Source: Cristatella mucedo (lineage: Eukaryota > Bryozoa > Phylactolaemata > Cristatellidae). Taken from it: 64,000 nt of DNA. The stretch's first letter is position 1. Each line of letters opens with the position of its first letter. The translations under genes and the position numbers were made by a program. This document shows positions 39,291 through 51,744 of this stretch, piece after piece. Below the pieces are notes generated by a model. It searched no databases and was not told the DNA's origin. It saw nothing but the letters and a program-made list of their open reading frames with translations. The stretch lies in assembly GCA_009760855.2 (NCBI GenBank), contig WPIO01000032.1, forward strand, positions 4,131,001 through 4,195,000. Direction: 5' to 3'.

Positions 39291-40659
39291 GAGCTCGTTG
39301 GTTAGAAGCTAGCGGCCTCGCGATCACAGGATGGACGGCGAGCGGAGAGCGAGCCAGCGGGCTGCAGCGCTGTGCCTTGTCGCGCTCAGCACTCTTAGTT
39401 ACGTTTGCGACGAGTGGCGATCGTATTTAATGTACTATGTGAATGCACCCACACCCGTGGTAGCAGCGCAGCTCGTGAAAGCAGATCATTAAGTCAACAA
39501 ATCCGTAGGGAATTTTCGCTAGTAATCGTATTTAAATCACTATAGTTTTGAATGTGAGTCAGTGCGTGAGTGAGTCGTAATATAAAAACAATGAGTCACC
39601 TATAGTTGTGATGTTTATAGCACCACTACAGAGGTCCAGCTATCATGGGTGTTACATTTAAAAAAGGAAGATACTTTACTAATTTGCATACTTATCTATA
39701 CCTTTTAGTCTCGCTAATAAAATTTAACAAAGGAACTGTGCGTTTATTTGTAAAATACTGATGAGTAAGCTTTTGATCATCGCTTTATTTACTAATAATT
39801 ACATAGGTATACGCTGTGGGGATTATCTCTCATTAGAAAAAATGAAGGGCCTTTTGTGACTGTCTGCGGGTCGATGAGCCTTTGCACAGCTCTACGCTTA
39901 CAAGCACGGTCTTTATTTGTCAAGGTGAATAACATGTACCCGCAAAAAATCGCCGGTGCATGCTAGTTAATCGCATACTCGCCTTGGGTTGCTAGCTCGC
40001 GAGGTAACCGCACCAATAGCTGCTGCAGGTGGCAATATCTAGCGCTGCTACAAATGGAACGCTTGCGGCTTCCACGTCCGAGCAGAAGTAGGCCGCAAAA
40101 CGCAGAGCTAGTAGCGGCTGCTAGTATCAGCTGAGGTGCGTAGGAATACTGTTGGCGCCTGAACCTTGTATCACGACTAGCGACTTAATTGGCGCTGAAG
40201 CAAGACACGACGGCTTGCCGACCGTAGGGGGAACACGGCAGCGACGAAGAGCACCCGTACCGTAATGTATCAAGTCAGTATCCACAACGTAGACAATACT
40301 AATCGACAGCAACGGAGCGTTAAAGATGTTCAACAACGGCCTTGACGCTCACCGATGACTCCGTGGCCTAGAGCTCAAATGCCAACACCCGCTCCGGAAG
40401 CGAAACTGACTGCCAATAGTGTGGTGTCAACTTTTGTGCGGCGGCGGCGGCGACTCTAGATTATTGCACCGTCTGTTCGCAGTCGTTACAATTCAGGAGC
40501 CGCGAACGATGATCGTCAGTCATAATCTGGCCAATTGAGCCCGCCGCCGTTCAAGTGCCATCTGTAGGTTCGTTCAAAAGTCGAGGATGCAAAATCAAGC
40601 ACCAGCAAAAACATCCAACGTACAAGAAAATTTAACCCGCCAGGTGAAAATTTACTACT

Positions 40660-41412
40660 GCTAATAATAATAGTAATGCACTTGATAAAGCGCCCTCAGA
40701 GAGCTCAATCTCTTTCTAGTCACTTTACGTTTGCTGCAAAGGAAACGCGACTGAATGGTGAGTAATATCATGCTTGATAAATAACATGAATAACATGGTT
40801 AGGGGTAACATGCACATGGTCAGCATGCAAATGTGGTTAGTGACAGCATGCACAGTGTCAGCACGCATAAGCACATCAAGGACGAATCACAGGGACCCAC
40901 TAAATGCTGTCCTAGATAGGTAAGTTCTTTTTAAATGTGGTCAAATCAGGGGATGTTCTGACACAGTCGGAAGGGAGTTCCACCAGGCTTTGGGAGCATA
41001 CGAACTACATGCACGGTCTCCAAAGAATTTGAGGTTTGTACGAGATATTGGTAGACTGTTGGATTCCCAAAAGCGGGTGGTACGATGCTTGTCCTGGTGG
41101 GGAATAGATCTGAGAGATACGCTGGAGCCAAAGAGTGAAGTGACCTAAAAGTGAGCGACAAAACCTCAAAGTCGATCTGTTCCTTAACTGGTAGCTAGTG
41201 CAGGTCGGCGAGAAGTGGTGTGATGTGGCAACTGCGACGCTCACGGCAGATAAGCATAGCTGCGGAGTTTTGCATCAGCTGTAATCGCCCAATTGCACAT
41301 GCCGGTAGGCCAGCAAGCAGTGAGTTACAGAAGTCATGACGGGATGTCACAAATGCATAGACCAACTTAGACGTGGTATCCTTATCTAAACAAGCCCGAA
41401 TTCGGAAAAATG
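40660..41412 (-). mobile_element. LINE A copy
   Basis: Starts with ATAATAATAGTAATGCACTT (tail), then hairpin, 3' UTR and C-terminal coding sequence up to the region encoding IRACLDKDTTSKLVYAFVTS near 41400. It is closely similar to 52.15-52.88 kb. Confidence 0.9.
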
Positions 41413-41507
41413 TATTTGGGAAGGGCACCTTGTTTTCGCCCTATAAAACCTAGGCTCCACATTTACACGTGAATCATTCTTAGAGTACGGTGCTAATTGG
41501 TGGGCCG

Positions 41508-41690
41508 TAATGGCTCACTAGGTAAGGCGGTTGCTATTCACGACCTTGGCCCCGAAGTCGTGAGTTCAAATCCTGCGGTGGGCGATCCTTTATTGCCACT
41601 GCAAGTAGTGGTGATAGCCGTAAAGGCTCTTCTGTCGCTATACAAAACGAGGCTGTTAAATCAGCTAGCATTTTTTTGTTTTTTTTTACT
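41508..41690 (+). mobile_element. SINE 1, best-preserved copy
   Basis: TGGCTCACTAGGTAAGGCGG (A-box region), GAGTTCAAATCCTGCGG (B box), body with GGTGATAGCCGTAAAGGCTC and the end GAGGCTGTTAAATCAGC followed by T7, G and T9. Confidence 0.8.
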
Positions 41691-42043
41691 ACGGCCAAAA
41701 ACTTAGCCAACGGATCACGAAGCTGCTGCCGGTAACCGCAGAGATGGCTTACTCGATGCTCTGTTGCCGCGGACCACGAGTAAAAGCGAGTAAGGGCGAG
41801 GGCTCGGCGAAAAATCGGTCTAAAGTTGCACCGACTGGACACGGAGCAATTGCTATCCGCAGCAACAGCAGCTTTCCTGGCGTGCCTTTTTTTGCTACGG
41901 AGCTTCTTAGAGCTTCCCTCGCCTTACTCCTATTGGTTCCTAAATGCTGTTGTTCTTAGCACCAACTAGGATATCACGAGTCCAGAATATGAAGGCTGGC
42001 GGCAGCGGCGCACCCAACGACCGCTGGCATAATGACGGGGTAC

Positions 42044-42133
42044 GGACATTTCCCCCTTGGAGCTTCCCCCGGACATTTCCCCCCGGAAATTCCCCCCCCA
42101 GACATTTCTCCCCTGGGGTAGGACATTATCCCC
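42044..42133 (+). repeat. GGACATTTCCCCC tandem units
   Basis: Four variants begin at 42044, 42071, about 42100 and 42121, 20-30 bp apart. An inverted single unit, CCAGGGGGAAATGTCCTA, occurs at 42848-42865 on the far side of the TTTAGGG-like array. Confidence 0.7.
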
Positions 42134-42141
42134 CAGGTACA

Positions 42142-42373
42142 TGGTTTAGGGCTTAGGTTTTAGGGTTTTTCGGGCTTGGGTTTAGCGTTTAGGGCTTTTC
42201 GGGCTTGAGGTTAAGCGTTTAGGGTTTTAGGGTTTATAATTTAGGGTTTTTAGGGTTTATAATTTAGGGTTTTTAGGGTTTACGCTTCAGCGTTTGGAGT
42301 TTAGGGTTTAGCGTTTAGGATTGAGGGTTTTAGGGTTTTGCGTTAAGCGTTTAGGTTTTAGGGTTTAGGGTGG
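42142..42373 (+). repeat. Degenerate TTTAGGG-like array
   Basis: Many TTTAGGG units mixed with TTTAGCG, TTTTAGGG and CGGGCTTG variants over about 230 bp on one strand. It resembles an interstitial telomere-type satellite, but the unit is the 7-mer, not the animal TTAGGG. Confidence 0.8.
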
Positions 42374-42724
42374 GCTGCGCCTCCGCTACCTAAATCCACC
42401 CTTGCTAGTATTCCCCGCTTTAATTAGTGCGTATTAGCGCGTAACTTGATCTCTTGAGATCGAGTTATACTCAGTAGAACTCCGAGGCTTAGCGCTTGCT
42501 TGCAGGAACGCGCGGCACGCCGTAGCGCGCGCACGCTTTGACGGGTACGAACACGTGCCTGGCGGCGTCGAGCGGGACCTAACTTCCGCGGGACAAAACT
42601 GTATAGCTCGCCGCTTCCGCAGCCACCGCAACCGCCGCCGCCACTCGCTCCATTAGAAACCATCCTCCCAATCCATTCATTCCTCTAATTACACTTAATC
42701 GATTTTATTTTAATGGAGCATGAA

Positions 42725-42776
42725 CTTTATTTGATCATGTATATATATATATATATACATGATTAAATGAAGTTAA
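42725..42776. repeat. AT-rich hairpin
   Basis: AACTTTATTTGATCATGTAT and its near-complement on the other side of a (TA)n centre make a near-perfect stem of over 20 bp. Confidence 0.75.
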
Positions 42777-42889
42777 GAATACAGAAGAATAATAAAGAAT
42801 ACATGAAGAATAAAATGAAGAATATATATATATATATATATATATTTCCAGGGGGAAATGTCCTACAACCATAGTGACGGCTGTGTGAC

Positions 42890-43264
42890 CAGTGGCGGAG
42901 CCAGGATTTTCATCTAGGGTGAGAGCGAGATTTTATTAATTTATAGCGATATACAGCGATTTATAGCGACTTATAGCGATTTTATAGCGATATTTATTTA
43001 TTTATTATTATTATATATATTAGCGAGATATATGCAAAATAATCATGTAGTCGGGGCTAGACCACAAAAAATGAAAAATCGTAGCGCAAAAGCAGCAGCA
43101 TGGTGTTAACTCGACACGAACTCGGCGGTTGCTCACTGAGCGGTATTAAGACATAATTTCTTAGCTCGTGACGCAGCGCTAATAAGGGGCACCATAGCTC
43201 GCTGCCCCACTGCAGCGGGTGGGCAAATGTCCCCCTCCTGCTCCTTTCCATGTCTTCGCCACTG
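42890..43264. mobile_element. Non-autonomous DNA transposon, CAGTGGCGGAGCC termini
   Basis: CAGTGGCGGAGCCAGG at the left end and CTTCGCCACTG at the right form imperfect terminal inverted repeats. The interior shares TTCATCTAGGGTG, ACTCGGCGGTTGCTCA and GCTGCCCC with the copy at 14.93-15.22 kb. Termini of this type occur in hAT-like elements; no 8-bp duplication was found. Confidence 0.6.
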
Positions 43265-43989
43265 GATAGTGTGTCTAGGCGGTGGTGGGGCTACAGTTAT
43301 GTAGACGGACAATTCGCTTGTATTGAAAAATACCTCGAACGCATCGTTAAACTTGATTTTTATACTGGGAAGATTTGTACACCGATGCTGACGGTACAGC
43401 CGAGGTAAAAACCGGTTAAAACTGCGTTCGTTTTGTCCTGACTGTTCAGCTGTTGTTAATATAAAAGGTGTGTATTCATTAAATCGCTTGACGGCGCAGT
43501 CGTCACCCGCGACCACGCGTTCGGCTCTAGAGAAGTGGGTGCGTCAGCGTTAGTGCGCGATTTTCGCACACATCCTTTAGATTGAGCATTCGCGGCAGCG
43601 CTCAGTGCCGCCTTGGAAAAACGGGTCACCGCCCGTACTGAGGCGTCGCCCTAACAACTCTGGAGCGGCCCCTGGCGCATTGGTAAACGGCAGCGCCAAA
43701 CCCGCGATTAGTCTTCAGCGGAGCGGAGGGAGAGCGTACAGCGCACTGCAGAGCGGAGAGCGTACGGCACAGAGCGAAACAGAGAGGTCTGCGAGTGGCA
43801 CTTTGCTGCGGCGCACTAAGCAGGCCTTCGGGCCCGCAATCTGCGCTTGCGAAATCTACAGATACATCTTAAGGACTAGTTATCAACGCCTGAGCGTTTT
43901 TGACTGCCGTCATTGCAACATTCCCGTCTGTCAGCAGCTGCTTTCTAAACTGGTTAGCTGGGCTTGGACGCGCCAGCTTTGACTACTAC

Positions 43990-43997
43990 AGCTGCTG

Positions 43998-44032
<35 letters not shown>

Positions 44033-44052
44033 ACTACTACTACTACTACTGG
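43990..44052 (+). repeat. (CTG)n and (CTA)n trinucleotide tract
   Basis: CTG repeats followed by CTA repeats, then diverged units. A CTC/CCT-rich stretch occurs separately at 44680-44760. Confidence 0.9.
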
Positions 44053-44817
44053 TAATAGTAGCAACAATAATGCACAAGCCAAGAATAAGCTCTGGCAGAA
44101 GCTACATAATTCAGAGCTGATTGTGAGTAACTGCTCCTACGCGATTGTCAGCTGGTGCTTATCCTTCAGTGACAGGAGTTGTCCGCTGCGACGCGGCTGC
44201 CATTGCTATCCACTTCGTTTGCTAAACCGCTTTCCAGGCGACCGTACTTCTGTGCAGTGGTGAGAACGGCATCTCGAACGTACGATGGCAGAGTGTTGCT
44301 GAGCTGAGCGTCGCACGTCAGCTCTCGCTGAGCAGGACGCCGCTGAGATCCGCCAGATCTGTGCTGTGAGCAGCCATTCGTAAACCCACGCCCAGCTCGG
44401 CCGGATTAGCGAGCTGAAGTAGCTGCCAGTGCTGCCATGTTTCCGCTGACCCGTAGCTTGTCGGCATGCGCAGTCATTCAAGCAGCACACCGTAATTTGG
44501 TTCAGGAAAGGCACTTGTAAATTTAAAGCAGACGCTGTAAGGTCCCCCGTACTGAACGCCAAGGAAAAAGCTCCGATCGACCGCCGTCGCTCTCGACGGC
44601 CCGAGACGACGTTTTGAGAGCTTACTAAGAAAGATCGCTCCTTGCTCAAGATTCGATCTTCCGATCTCCTCCCTTGTCTCTTCTTCCTCCTGCTCCTCCT
44701 CATTTTCCTCCTCCTACTCCTGCTCCTGGTCCTGCTACTCCTCCTCCTCCTCCTTGCCCGCGGTACCGCATCCTATCCTTACTCTACTCCAGCATACTTG
44801 TCTGTGCAGCAATCCGT

Positions 44818-44930
44818 TTACTGGAATCCTGCGGTGAGCGATTCTTTATCGCCTCTGCAAGTGGTGGTGATAGCCGTAAAAGCTCTTCTGTCGCTACACA
44901 AAAAGAGGGTGTTTAAGCAGCTAGGATTTT
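44818..44930 (+). mobile_element. SINE 1, 5'-truncated copy
   Basis: Starts at the B-box end (AATCCTGCGGTGAGCGATTC) and keeps the body and end (AAGAGGGTGTTTAAGCAGC). Confidence 0.7.
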
Positions 44931-45584
44931 GTGAGCTGACGCTCTGACCCCAAGCCCGTGCAGGTACACAGCCGACGAAAGGCAGACACTGAGGGGGCGG
45001 GGCTTCAACAATAGCCTATTTCGTCACTCGCAGGGTTTCCCACTCCGCCCTGCTTCCCACCGCCTGCTACCGTCCAGGCAGTGACTTACCCTCATTAAAC
45101 CAGTTCCCAAAAACCTACAGGTCCCTTAAATCTGCTGCCATAAAGCCATCTGCCCATACCGTCATGGCACGGTAATAAAATAATCACACAATGCACACGT
45201 GCAGCTCACAGTAAGCCAAGCAGCCAAGCAGTAACAGTACGGCGCGCAGAATCCCCAAAAGTTTAGCTAACAGCAATGCCAAATTAGCGAAAGCGCTTAG
45301 AATTGCATGTGACAGCTGGTAGGGCTGCTGTTACAGCGGTACAGCAGGCGATTGGGCACCGACTCGTCGGCTACCTCACAGCACGAGGTATGTACGTTCC
45401 TAATGGTTATACACAATGTTTGCATTTCCGTGGTTGTTGGGACGTCCTCCGCTCAATGCGGCCGGTTAATTTAGCAGGTACATGCGGCAGGTACGTCCGG
45501 CTTGGCCTCGTCTTGCCGAAAAGCAAAGCCAGCCACCGGCGCCGATGCATATTTTCCCCCACACAGGCACTCGCATGCACGCGC

Positions 45585-45603
45585 ACGCACACACACACAC
45601 ATT

Positions 45604-45650
<47 letters not shown>
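45585..45650 (+). repeat. (CA)n and (TA)n microsatellite
   Basis: A short CACACA run followed by about 44 bp of TA. Confidence 0.9.
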
Positions 45651-45652
<2 letters not shown>

Positions 45653-45687
45653 TATACAAATGTATATAGATTATTTCATATATATTT

Positions 45688-45764
45688 AAATGTAAAGCGC
45701 CTAGAAAGAGATTAAGTTCTCTGAGGGCGCTTTATCAAGTGCAATATTATTATTATTATTATAA
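45688..45764 (+). mobile_element. LINE A tail only
   Basis: AAATGTAAAGCGCCTAGAAA to GGCGCTTTATCAAGTGCAAT followed by (ATT)n. It sits downstream of a (TA)n tract. Confidence 0.75.
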
Positions 45765-45779
45765 ATCAGTATGTTACGC

Positions 45780-46372
45780 GTATGCGTACGCACGTGGACA
45801 CCTTAGCGCTCTGTAGAGCACTGCTATACTGATGCAATGCGTTGCCGAAAAAAAAAAAAAAAAAAAAGCGAAAAAAGTCCCTATATAGCGGGTTCTACGT
45901 GAAAGAGTTAAAATTACCACTGACAACTGTATCGGGTAAACATTTTCAGTTTTGAAATGGCTGCTTTTCGGGGAAGCGTGATTATTGACGGGCATCGGAA
46001 GGATAGATACCGCTTTTGCGATGAGCATCCTAAATTAATCTTGGACAAATTATGCAGGTTGGCCACAAAGAATTCGTAGCTTACCCAAATCAAAGTTAAA
46101 TCTCCAGGATATAGCCGTCAAAGCATAAGTATCTTTTGATGAAATCCAAATTGGATCTCTACCAGGAGAAAGATTGCGACCCAGGCAGTCCCGCACAGGA
46201 CTAGAAACTCGCCCATTGGATTTTGTGGTGAGACAGACTTTTGGCATCCGGGGGCATCTTGTCGCTGAACAAAAACGGAATTGCTATTTATTTTTCATTG
46301 CCTTGGCTGATACTATGGAAATGCCGAGGGCAAAAGCTTAAAATTTTCTATTTGCATTTGAAATGGCGTCAG

Positions 46373-46420
<48 letters not shown>

Positions 46421-48290
46421 CAGGTAAAAATCTCGTGCTTACAAGTATGAATACGGTCCTTTTGTGAAAATAGCACAATAGTAATCTGTTATAAGGTTGC
46501 CGAAGCAACCTGATCACCGCGAAAACTTCAAGCATGTTAGGCATTGCACTGGAGCTACTAGCTTTGGAATTTCTCTCAGGGCTGCTTTTTATGGCTGGCT
46601 AGCTTCCGTACACTAGCATTCGTTCTAAGTTTCAAGTCACCTCTTCGACGAGTGTGAATATACTTTGACCTGGCAGGCTAGACATGTGCTAAACCTCAGA
46701 CCCGTGTCAATTCTTTCCGGAGCGATGTCGAATCGGAGGTGTTTCGTGTAAACACCGCTTTGCTTAAGGCTCCTACAGATTAGAGCTTCTCAAGCCCAGT
46801 AGCTCCGTTATACCCACTTATATTAAATTTTCTCGCACAATTTCACTACGTGAGCTAGCTTGTGTCAATATTCTAGACCGTTATCAGTCTAAATCTTGTT
46901 TAGTGACTTTCTTGTTGGCAAGTCGTTGGGGATTTTCTGAAACAGTGGCAACACCCTCTAGACAAACACCTCAAATCCGATACACTTTCAAGCCTGCGGA
47001 GCCGATATGTAATATTTTAGCGAATACAATCTTTTGCTATTAACTTCCAATACAATACAATTAACCAACAATACATCTAAACTCATCCAACAATACAATT
47101 AACTCCCTGACAACATGCATCGCTAACATTCGCAGTTTTATGGCAGCAACCTTTGTCAAATTGAATTGACAATAAAGCTAGCTTACCAGTTATGGAATGA
47201 CCTGGTGCCACACAGAAATGGAAAAGTCTGCGCTTTCAAAGTAAGCTCGACCAACACGTCTCCCGTACTCTCAGCTCGATCCTGGGTTCCTTTTCCTCAG
47301 CTTTCTTTCTTTACATGACCGCATCTTCTACACAGTATGGTCTGCAAACTTTCAACCGCATAGGATTTCAAAATTCGGGCTTTCTTATATACGGATACCA
47401 CGGCCAAGCTGGCCCATTCGTCTGCGATGTCTCCACTTTTGACTTTTCTGTATAAATACTTGAGGATCTTCCGGCCTGTGCCACGTGACACGCTTGTAGT
47501 TGGTGTGCAAAATGTTCAGTTCCTCTGTCGAGAACATCAAAGCTGAAACATTATGCCCGTCCTCTCTTAACTGCGCTGACTCCTTATCAAGCAGCGTGTC
47601 GACTCGATCGATCAGAGCAGAACACGAACCCACGACCTGGGTAGCTAGTATAGAGTGAATGAGCCCCATGCCCCTGCGCTAAAATACCAGGGGCACAACC
47701 GTTTCGGAACAATATTTGCGTGACACAGCCATACAACTCAATCATGCCAGCGGCTGGCGGCACCGAGGATGACCCGCGGGCGACATGAAATCGAATTTGA
47801 ACAATCGTATTTTGGCATCTAAGCAACAGATGAACCAGACTTCGATCTGTATGTTTGTATCGGCTGGCACAGAGTTTGATGCCGTCGGCTTCTGCTCCTA
47901 GGTTTGTCAGTAAACCCCAGAGGAATCCTCTTCTGTGTACCGAATTATTCCGGCAGTATTCAGCATCAGCAAAGGGTTCTGGTATATTTATAAGACAGCA
48001 GAGTTTTGAGATATGCCATACATGCTCTTTGAAAGCTTACCTTGCTGCAGGTGATGTTTGATCATGAACGTACTCTGCATGGTCGGGGGTCAACGTTGGT
48101 AAACTATGCTACATCTAGAAATAGTCCGACACATGCTCTACAAACCAGGATGTTTGCAGAGAAAAGGTTCAACTTTTTGCGTTTAGGCCAGCTGATATGC
48201 TGTCACAAGAACCGCATGCCACACTGTCCCTTCTTGGTTCAGACACCTTACAAAATTATGGCTATGCTTATGGCCACTTGTGCACGTTAG
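45780..48290. other. No gene recognised
   Basis: Moderate GC, with an A18 run (about 45849) and the GT tract. Minus-strand frames near 46.05-46.25 and 47.3-47.8 kb have no recognisable family; the latter includes a SINE-like B box (GTCGTGGGTTCGTGTTC on the minus strand). Confidence 0.4.
46377..46417 (+). repeat. (GT)n microsatellite
   Basis: About 41 bp of pure GT. Confidence 0.95.
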
Positions 48291-48294
48291 ATTA

Positions 48295-48455
48295 GACTAA
48301 CGGAGAGGGTCCACGTACGTTGTCCTTTGTATCATCATGCGTGCTGGCGCTGTGCATTGTATCGCTAAGTATTGATGTGCTTCCCTTCAGCGTATGAAAA
48401 GTGCCTAGAAAGCGATTTAAGTACTCAAAGAGCGCTCAGAAATATGTTTTGCTAG
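48295..48455 (+). mobile_element. LINE A 3' remnant
   Basis: CTTTGTATCATCATGCGTGC followed by AAAAGTGCCTAGAAAGCGAT, a diverged LINE A UTR and tail hairpin. Confidence 0.55.
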
Positions 48456-48699
48456 CTGTTTGTCATGTTTGTCACGACCTCCATCTGTAACTCCACCAAG
48501 CGACAGAAACTAGACCCGTCGATTACAATTGCAACACTTTTGCAACGCTCTCTTATGTAGCTCATGCCACTGCAGTATTTAGACCCTGGTAGGTACTTCA
48601 CAAAATTAAATTCCAACCATGAGAGTGCATATCGCACCTGCGTATGCAAACTAGCAAATTATTTTCTCTTTTTTTAACCTTCATCGCTATACCGTATAA

Positions 48700-50480
48700 G
48701 GATTCGACGAATTATATTAATCTACCGCAATCCTTTTTAATTAAGCTAAAATCCACAGGGCGATGACATTGACGAGCTCAAATTTCGAATGAATATTGTA
48801 GTACATCTTTGATTTATGTATTCTCCAAATTTCATGCCGTTGTGCGTGTACAGAAATCCATTGCAATCCTCCTTAGATCGTCTCAAATCAACCACAAATC
48901 AGCTGGGCGAAGCTCCAAAAAATTTGGAATATAAAACTAAGCTACAATTAAAAGATATCCACAAAGTTTCGCGCGATTCCACTCGCGAGTTTTCACAAAG
49001 TCTATAGAAACAGATTGCAGCTACCCGGGCCAATAACGCGATCCACCACAATCCACTGCATTCCACCGTAAAATGAAAGAAATCCGGAGCAAAAAAAACT
49101 ACTTTTTTGATGTCATATGACAGCAAACTCTGACGATTGCACTTACAAAATTTCACTCGCATTGGCACTGGCGTTCTTGCGCATTACGCTGCAATCGACT
49201 TCAATGACACGGGAAAATACTGTAATCCACCACAAGATGACTAGAAATATATTATTTCGCCGAGCTCCAGCAGTTACTGGGTATTGAAGCACACTGCGTT
49301 TTGTGCACACCCACGTAATTGTTGTGCATCCGCGTACTCTGGCAATGTGCGTCAATCTCCCGAAGGGGCCTGGGCAAATACCAAAATCCACTCTAATCTG
49401 CTGCAAATCATCCTCAAATCTTCAACACGAAGCTCTAACTTACGTTGCATATAATACTAGACTCAGTTCAAAGTGCACCCACGATCTTTGACCCATTGTA
49501 CGTGCGCGTTCTTATGTAATGCACTGCAATCGACTGCAATGGCCAGCTCCGCTTCCATACCTCAATCCGCCGCGAAGTGACCAGAGCGCAGAACGCTAGA
49601 AGCTCTAATTATGATTGCAAATTGCTCTAATTTTTGGCTATTGCGCACTCACGAAATTTAATTAAAAGTGCGTCTACAATTCTGCAGCAATGCACTGCAA
49701 TTGACTGCAATGACCCGAACCAATACCGCAGTCGACAGCATATTTTATATATTTTTTTTATACCGCTACGAAATGCCCCGAAATTGGTTTCTCAATGCTC
49801 CAACTTTGAGTGCATTTTAAAAAGCACTCTAAGAGCTAGCATTAACACCGGCATTTTCCGAGTGAAACCAAAATAGACTATGCAGTAACGAGAAATCTAA
49901 ATGAGAGTGTCACCCAGCAGCTTTTGGTCTATTTTTAACGGACCGTTCTAGATTGCCATATTTTCCCAGACCATTGCCATCGATCGCCATTCGTTACTCT
50001 CGATTGCACGTTTGCGATTGTTTGAAAGGATGGATGCGGTTGCACTTTTATTACAGTGCGCAATCAAAAAAAGAAGCTTTTTCATACCGCTATTCTTTCG
50101 CTTTGTGGTGGAATGCAGTGGATTTTTGTATTAGCCCAGGCCACTGCGATCTGTTACTGTGTAAGAAGCTTGAGCTGAATCGTACGAAATTGTATGGCAC
50201 ATTTTAAATGTAGCTTAATTTCATATTCCAAACTTTTTGGAGCTGCGCCCAGCTGATTTGCGCTCGATTTGAGGCGACCTAAAGTGGATTGAGTAACAGG
50301 CCTTTATCTTTTGCATGAGCTCGCGTGCGCACAAAGACATGAGATTTAGTGAATACGTACAATCGAAGATGTACTACAATCTTCGCTAAAGGTTTGAGCT
50401 TGGCAACGCCACTGTCTAGTTCATTTTAGCCTAATTAAATTAGATTGCAGTAATTCATCAAGCCCCCGTGTAAAGTAGGC
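48700..50480. mobile_element. Fold-back element with long inverted arms and internal repeats
   Basis: The left arm (about 48.70-49.07 kb) matches the reverse complement of about 50.10-50.48 kb. Paired blocks include TTGTAGTACATCTTTGATT / TTGTAGTACATCTTCGATT and AAATCAGCTGGGCGAAGCTC / AAATCAGCTGGGCGCAGCTC. Between the arms, degenerate units with CTGCAATCGACTGCAATG-like cores recur near 49.01, 49.19, 49.35, 49.52 and 49.69 kb, about 170 bp apart. No coding frame is recognised. The outer ends are approximate. Confidence 0.7.
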
Positions 50481-50499
50481 GTACAAATATCACACCGAA

Positions 50500-51370
50500 T
50501 GCAAAATTTAGGCGAAACATCAGTGATTGCGACGGATTAACCTAGCTTATTAAAAGGGGAGATATGCATATTTATCCACAATTCTGTGTACCATATGTAT
50601 CTATAATAATCTTTCATCTGTGCATGCATGCCATACACGAAAGTACTGAATAAATTAGACACGACTGTGAAAAGCTTTAGGACAGCAGTGGCACACCGTG
50701 CTGTCGTATTCCAAGAAGCTGCGTACCGGAGCTTGTTCGTCAAAAGTTCAGTTTTTTCGAAGAGTACAAAAGTTTCTGTTCGTACGTCACGAGGACGTAC
50801 GTCATTGCTGAGAGAAAGCTGCATGAGCTTGTTATATCTATACTCTTTACCTAAGTGCGCAGGCTTTATTGCCACCTTCGTAGCAAAATATCGGTCGAGA
50901 ACTTAGCAGCTTATAGTTGGCGACGCCAATTCGCTCGCAGTAATTCGAGGAACGTGGTCGTCGCGCGTTTCTTCTTCCGCTGAGGTTAAACTTCGCTGAG
51001 GTTGAACTTCGTAGTGTGACTGCTAAAGTCACGCCGCTAAAGTCGTGCTCTTGGTCCCAGTTTTTCAAAGCTGGTGCCGATTAAGCATCACCTAAAGCAG
51101 TTAGGTACCAGAAAACAAACGCTAAATAAATCGGCTCTATTGCACCAACAGTGAACATAAATGATGGCACCGACTGCACCATCGTCGATATGCCTCGTCG
51201 TTCAACCAAAGCGGGCATGCTCCTATCACTGATCGAAGTGGCTGCTCGGCACGTAACAGTACCTGCAAGGCGCGTCCGAAAAGCACTACTCGATCCTTAT
51301 CCTTAGCTAACTAATTTTAGAAACCAAGCACTCTTCTAGACCAGCTTGCAAAGTATAGTCTCTGCGGGCG
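50500..51370. other. No gene recognised; open frames on both strands
   Basis: A 92-codon plus-strand frame (50628-50906) and a 112-codon minus-strand frame (50537-50875) overlap. Neither shows a recognisable family; at most one could be real. Confidence 0.3.
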
Positions 51371-51374
51371 CTTT

Positions 51375-51735
51375 GTTGTTGATTTGCCGACTTGCGTCAG
51401 GACATCCCCTGACTTGACCACATTTAAAAAGGAACAAAAAACGCATCTATTTATCAAAGCATTTAGTTGGTCCGTGCGATTCGTCCTTAACGTTCTTATA
51501 CGGGCTGGCACTGTATGCTACCACTAACCATATTGGCATACCGACCTTGTGCCTGTCAGGTCTAACCATGTTATGCTTGTTGACATCGAGCATGCTACCC
51601 ACTAACTATTCGATCGTGCTTCCTTTGCAGCAAATGTTGAGTGCCTAGATGGAGATTAAGTTTTCTGAGGACGATATATCAAATTTATTATTATTAATAT
51701 ATTATAATAATAATAATTACTATTATTACTATGAT
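51375..51735 (+). mobile_element. LINE A 3' end fragment
   Basis: GACTTGACCACATTTAAAAA, the 3' UTR blocks and a tail AAATGTTGAGTGCCTAGATG ending in ATT/ATA repeats. It abuts the twin-primed copy that follows. Confidence 0.8.
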
Positions 51736-51744
51736 ATAGAGCTG

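Noticed and set aside
41508-41690. A tRNA gene (good B box)
   Set aside because: Only the A- and B-box region is tRNA-like; no acceptor stem or 3' half, and the unit is dispersed with a shared non-tRNA body, so it is a SINE.
42142-42373. A true internal telomere or chromosome-fusion scar
   Set aside because: The units are degenerate 7-mers mixed with unrelated variants and lie inside an inverted-motif bracket; a satellite or element cargo is simpler.
48700-50480. A CRISPR-like array
   Set aside because: Repeats are long, degenerate and eukaryotic in context, with no constant short repeat and spacer pattern.
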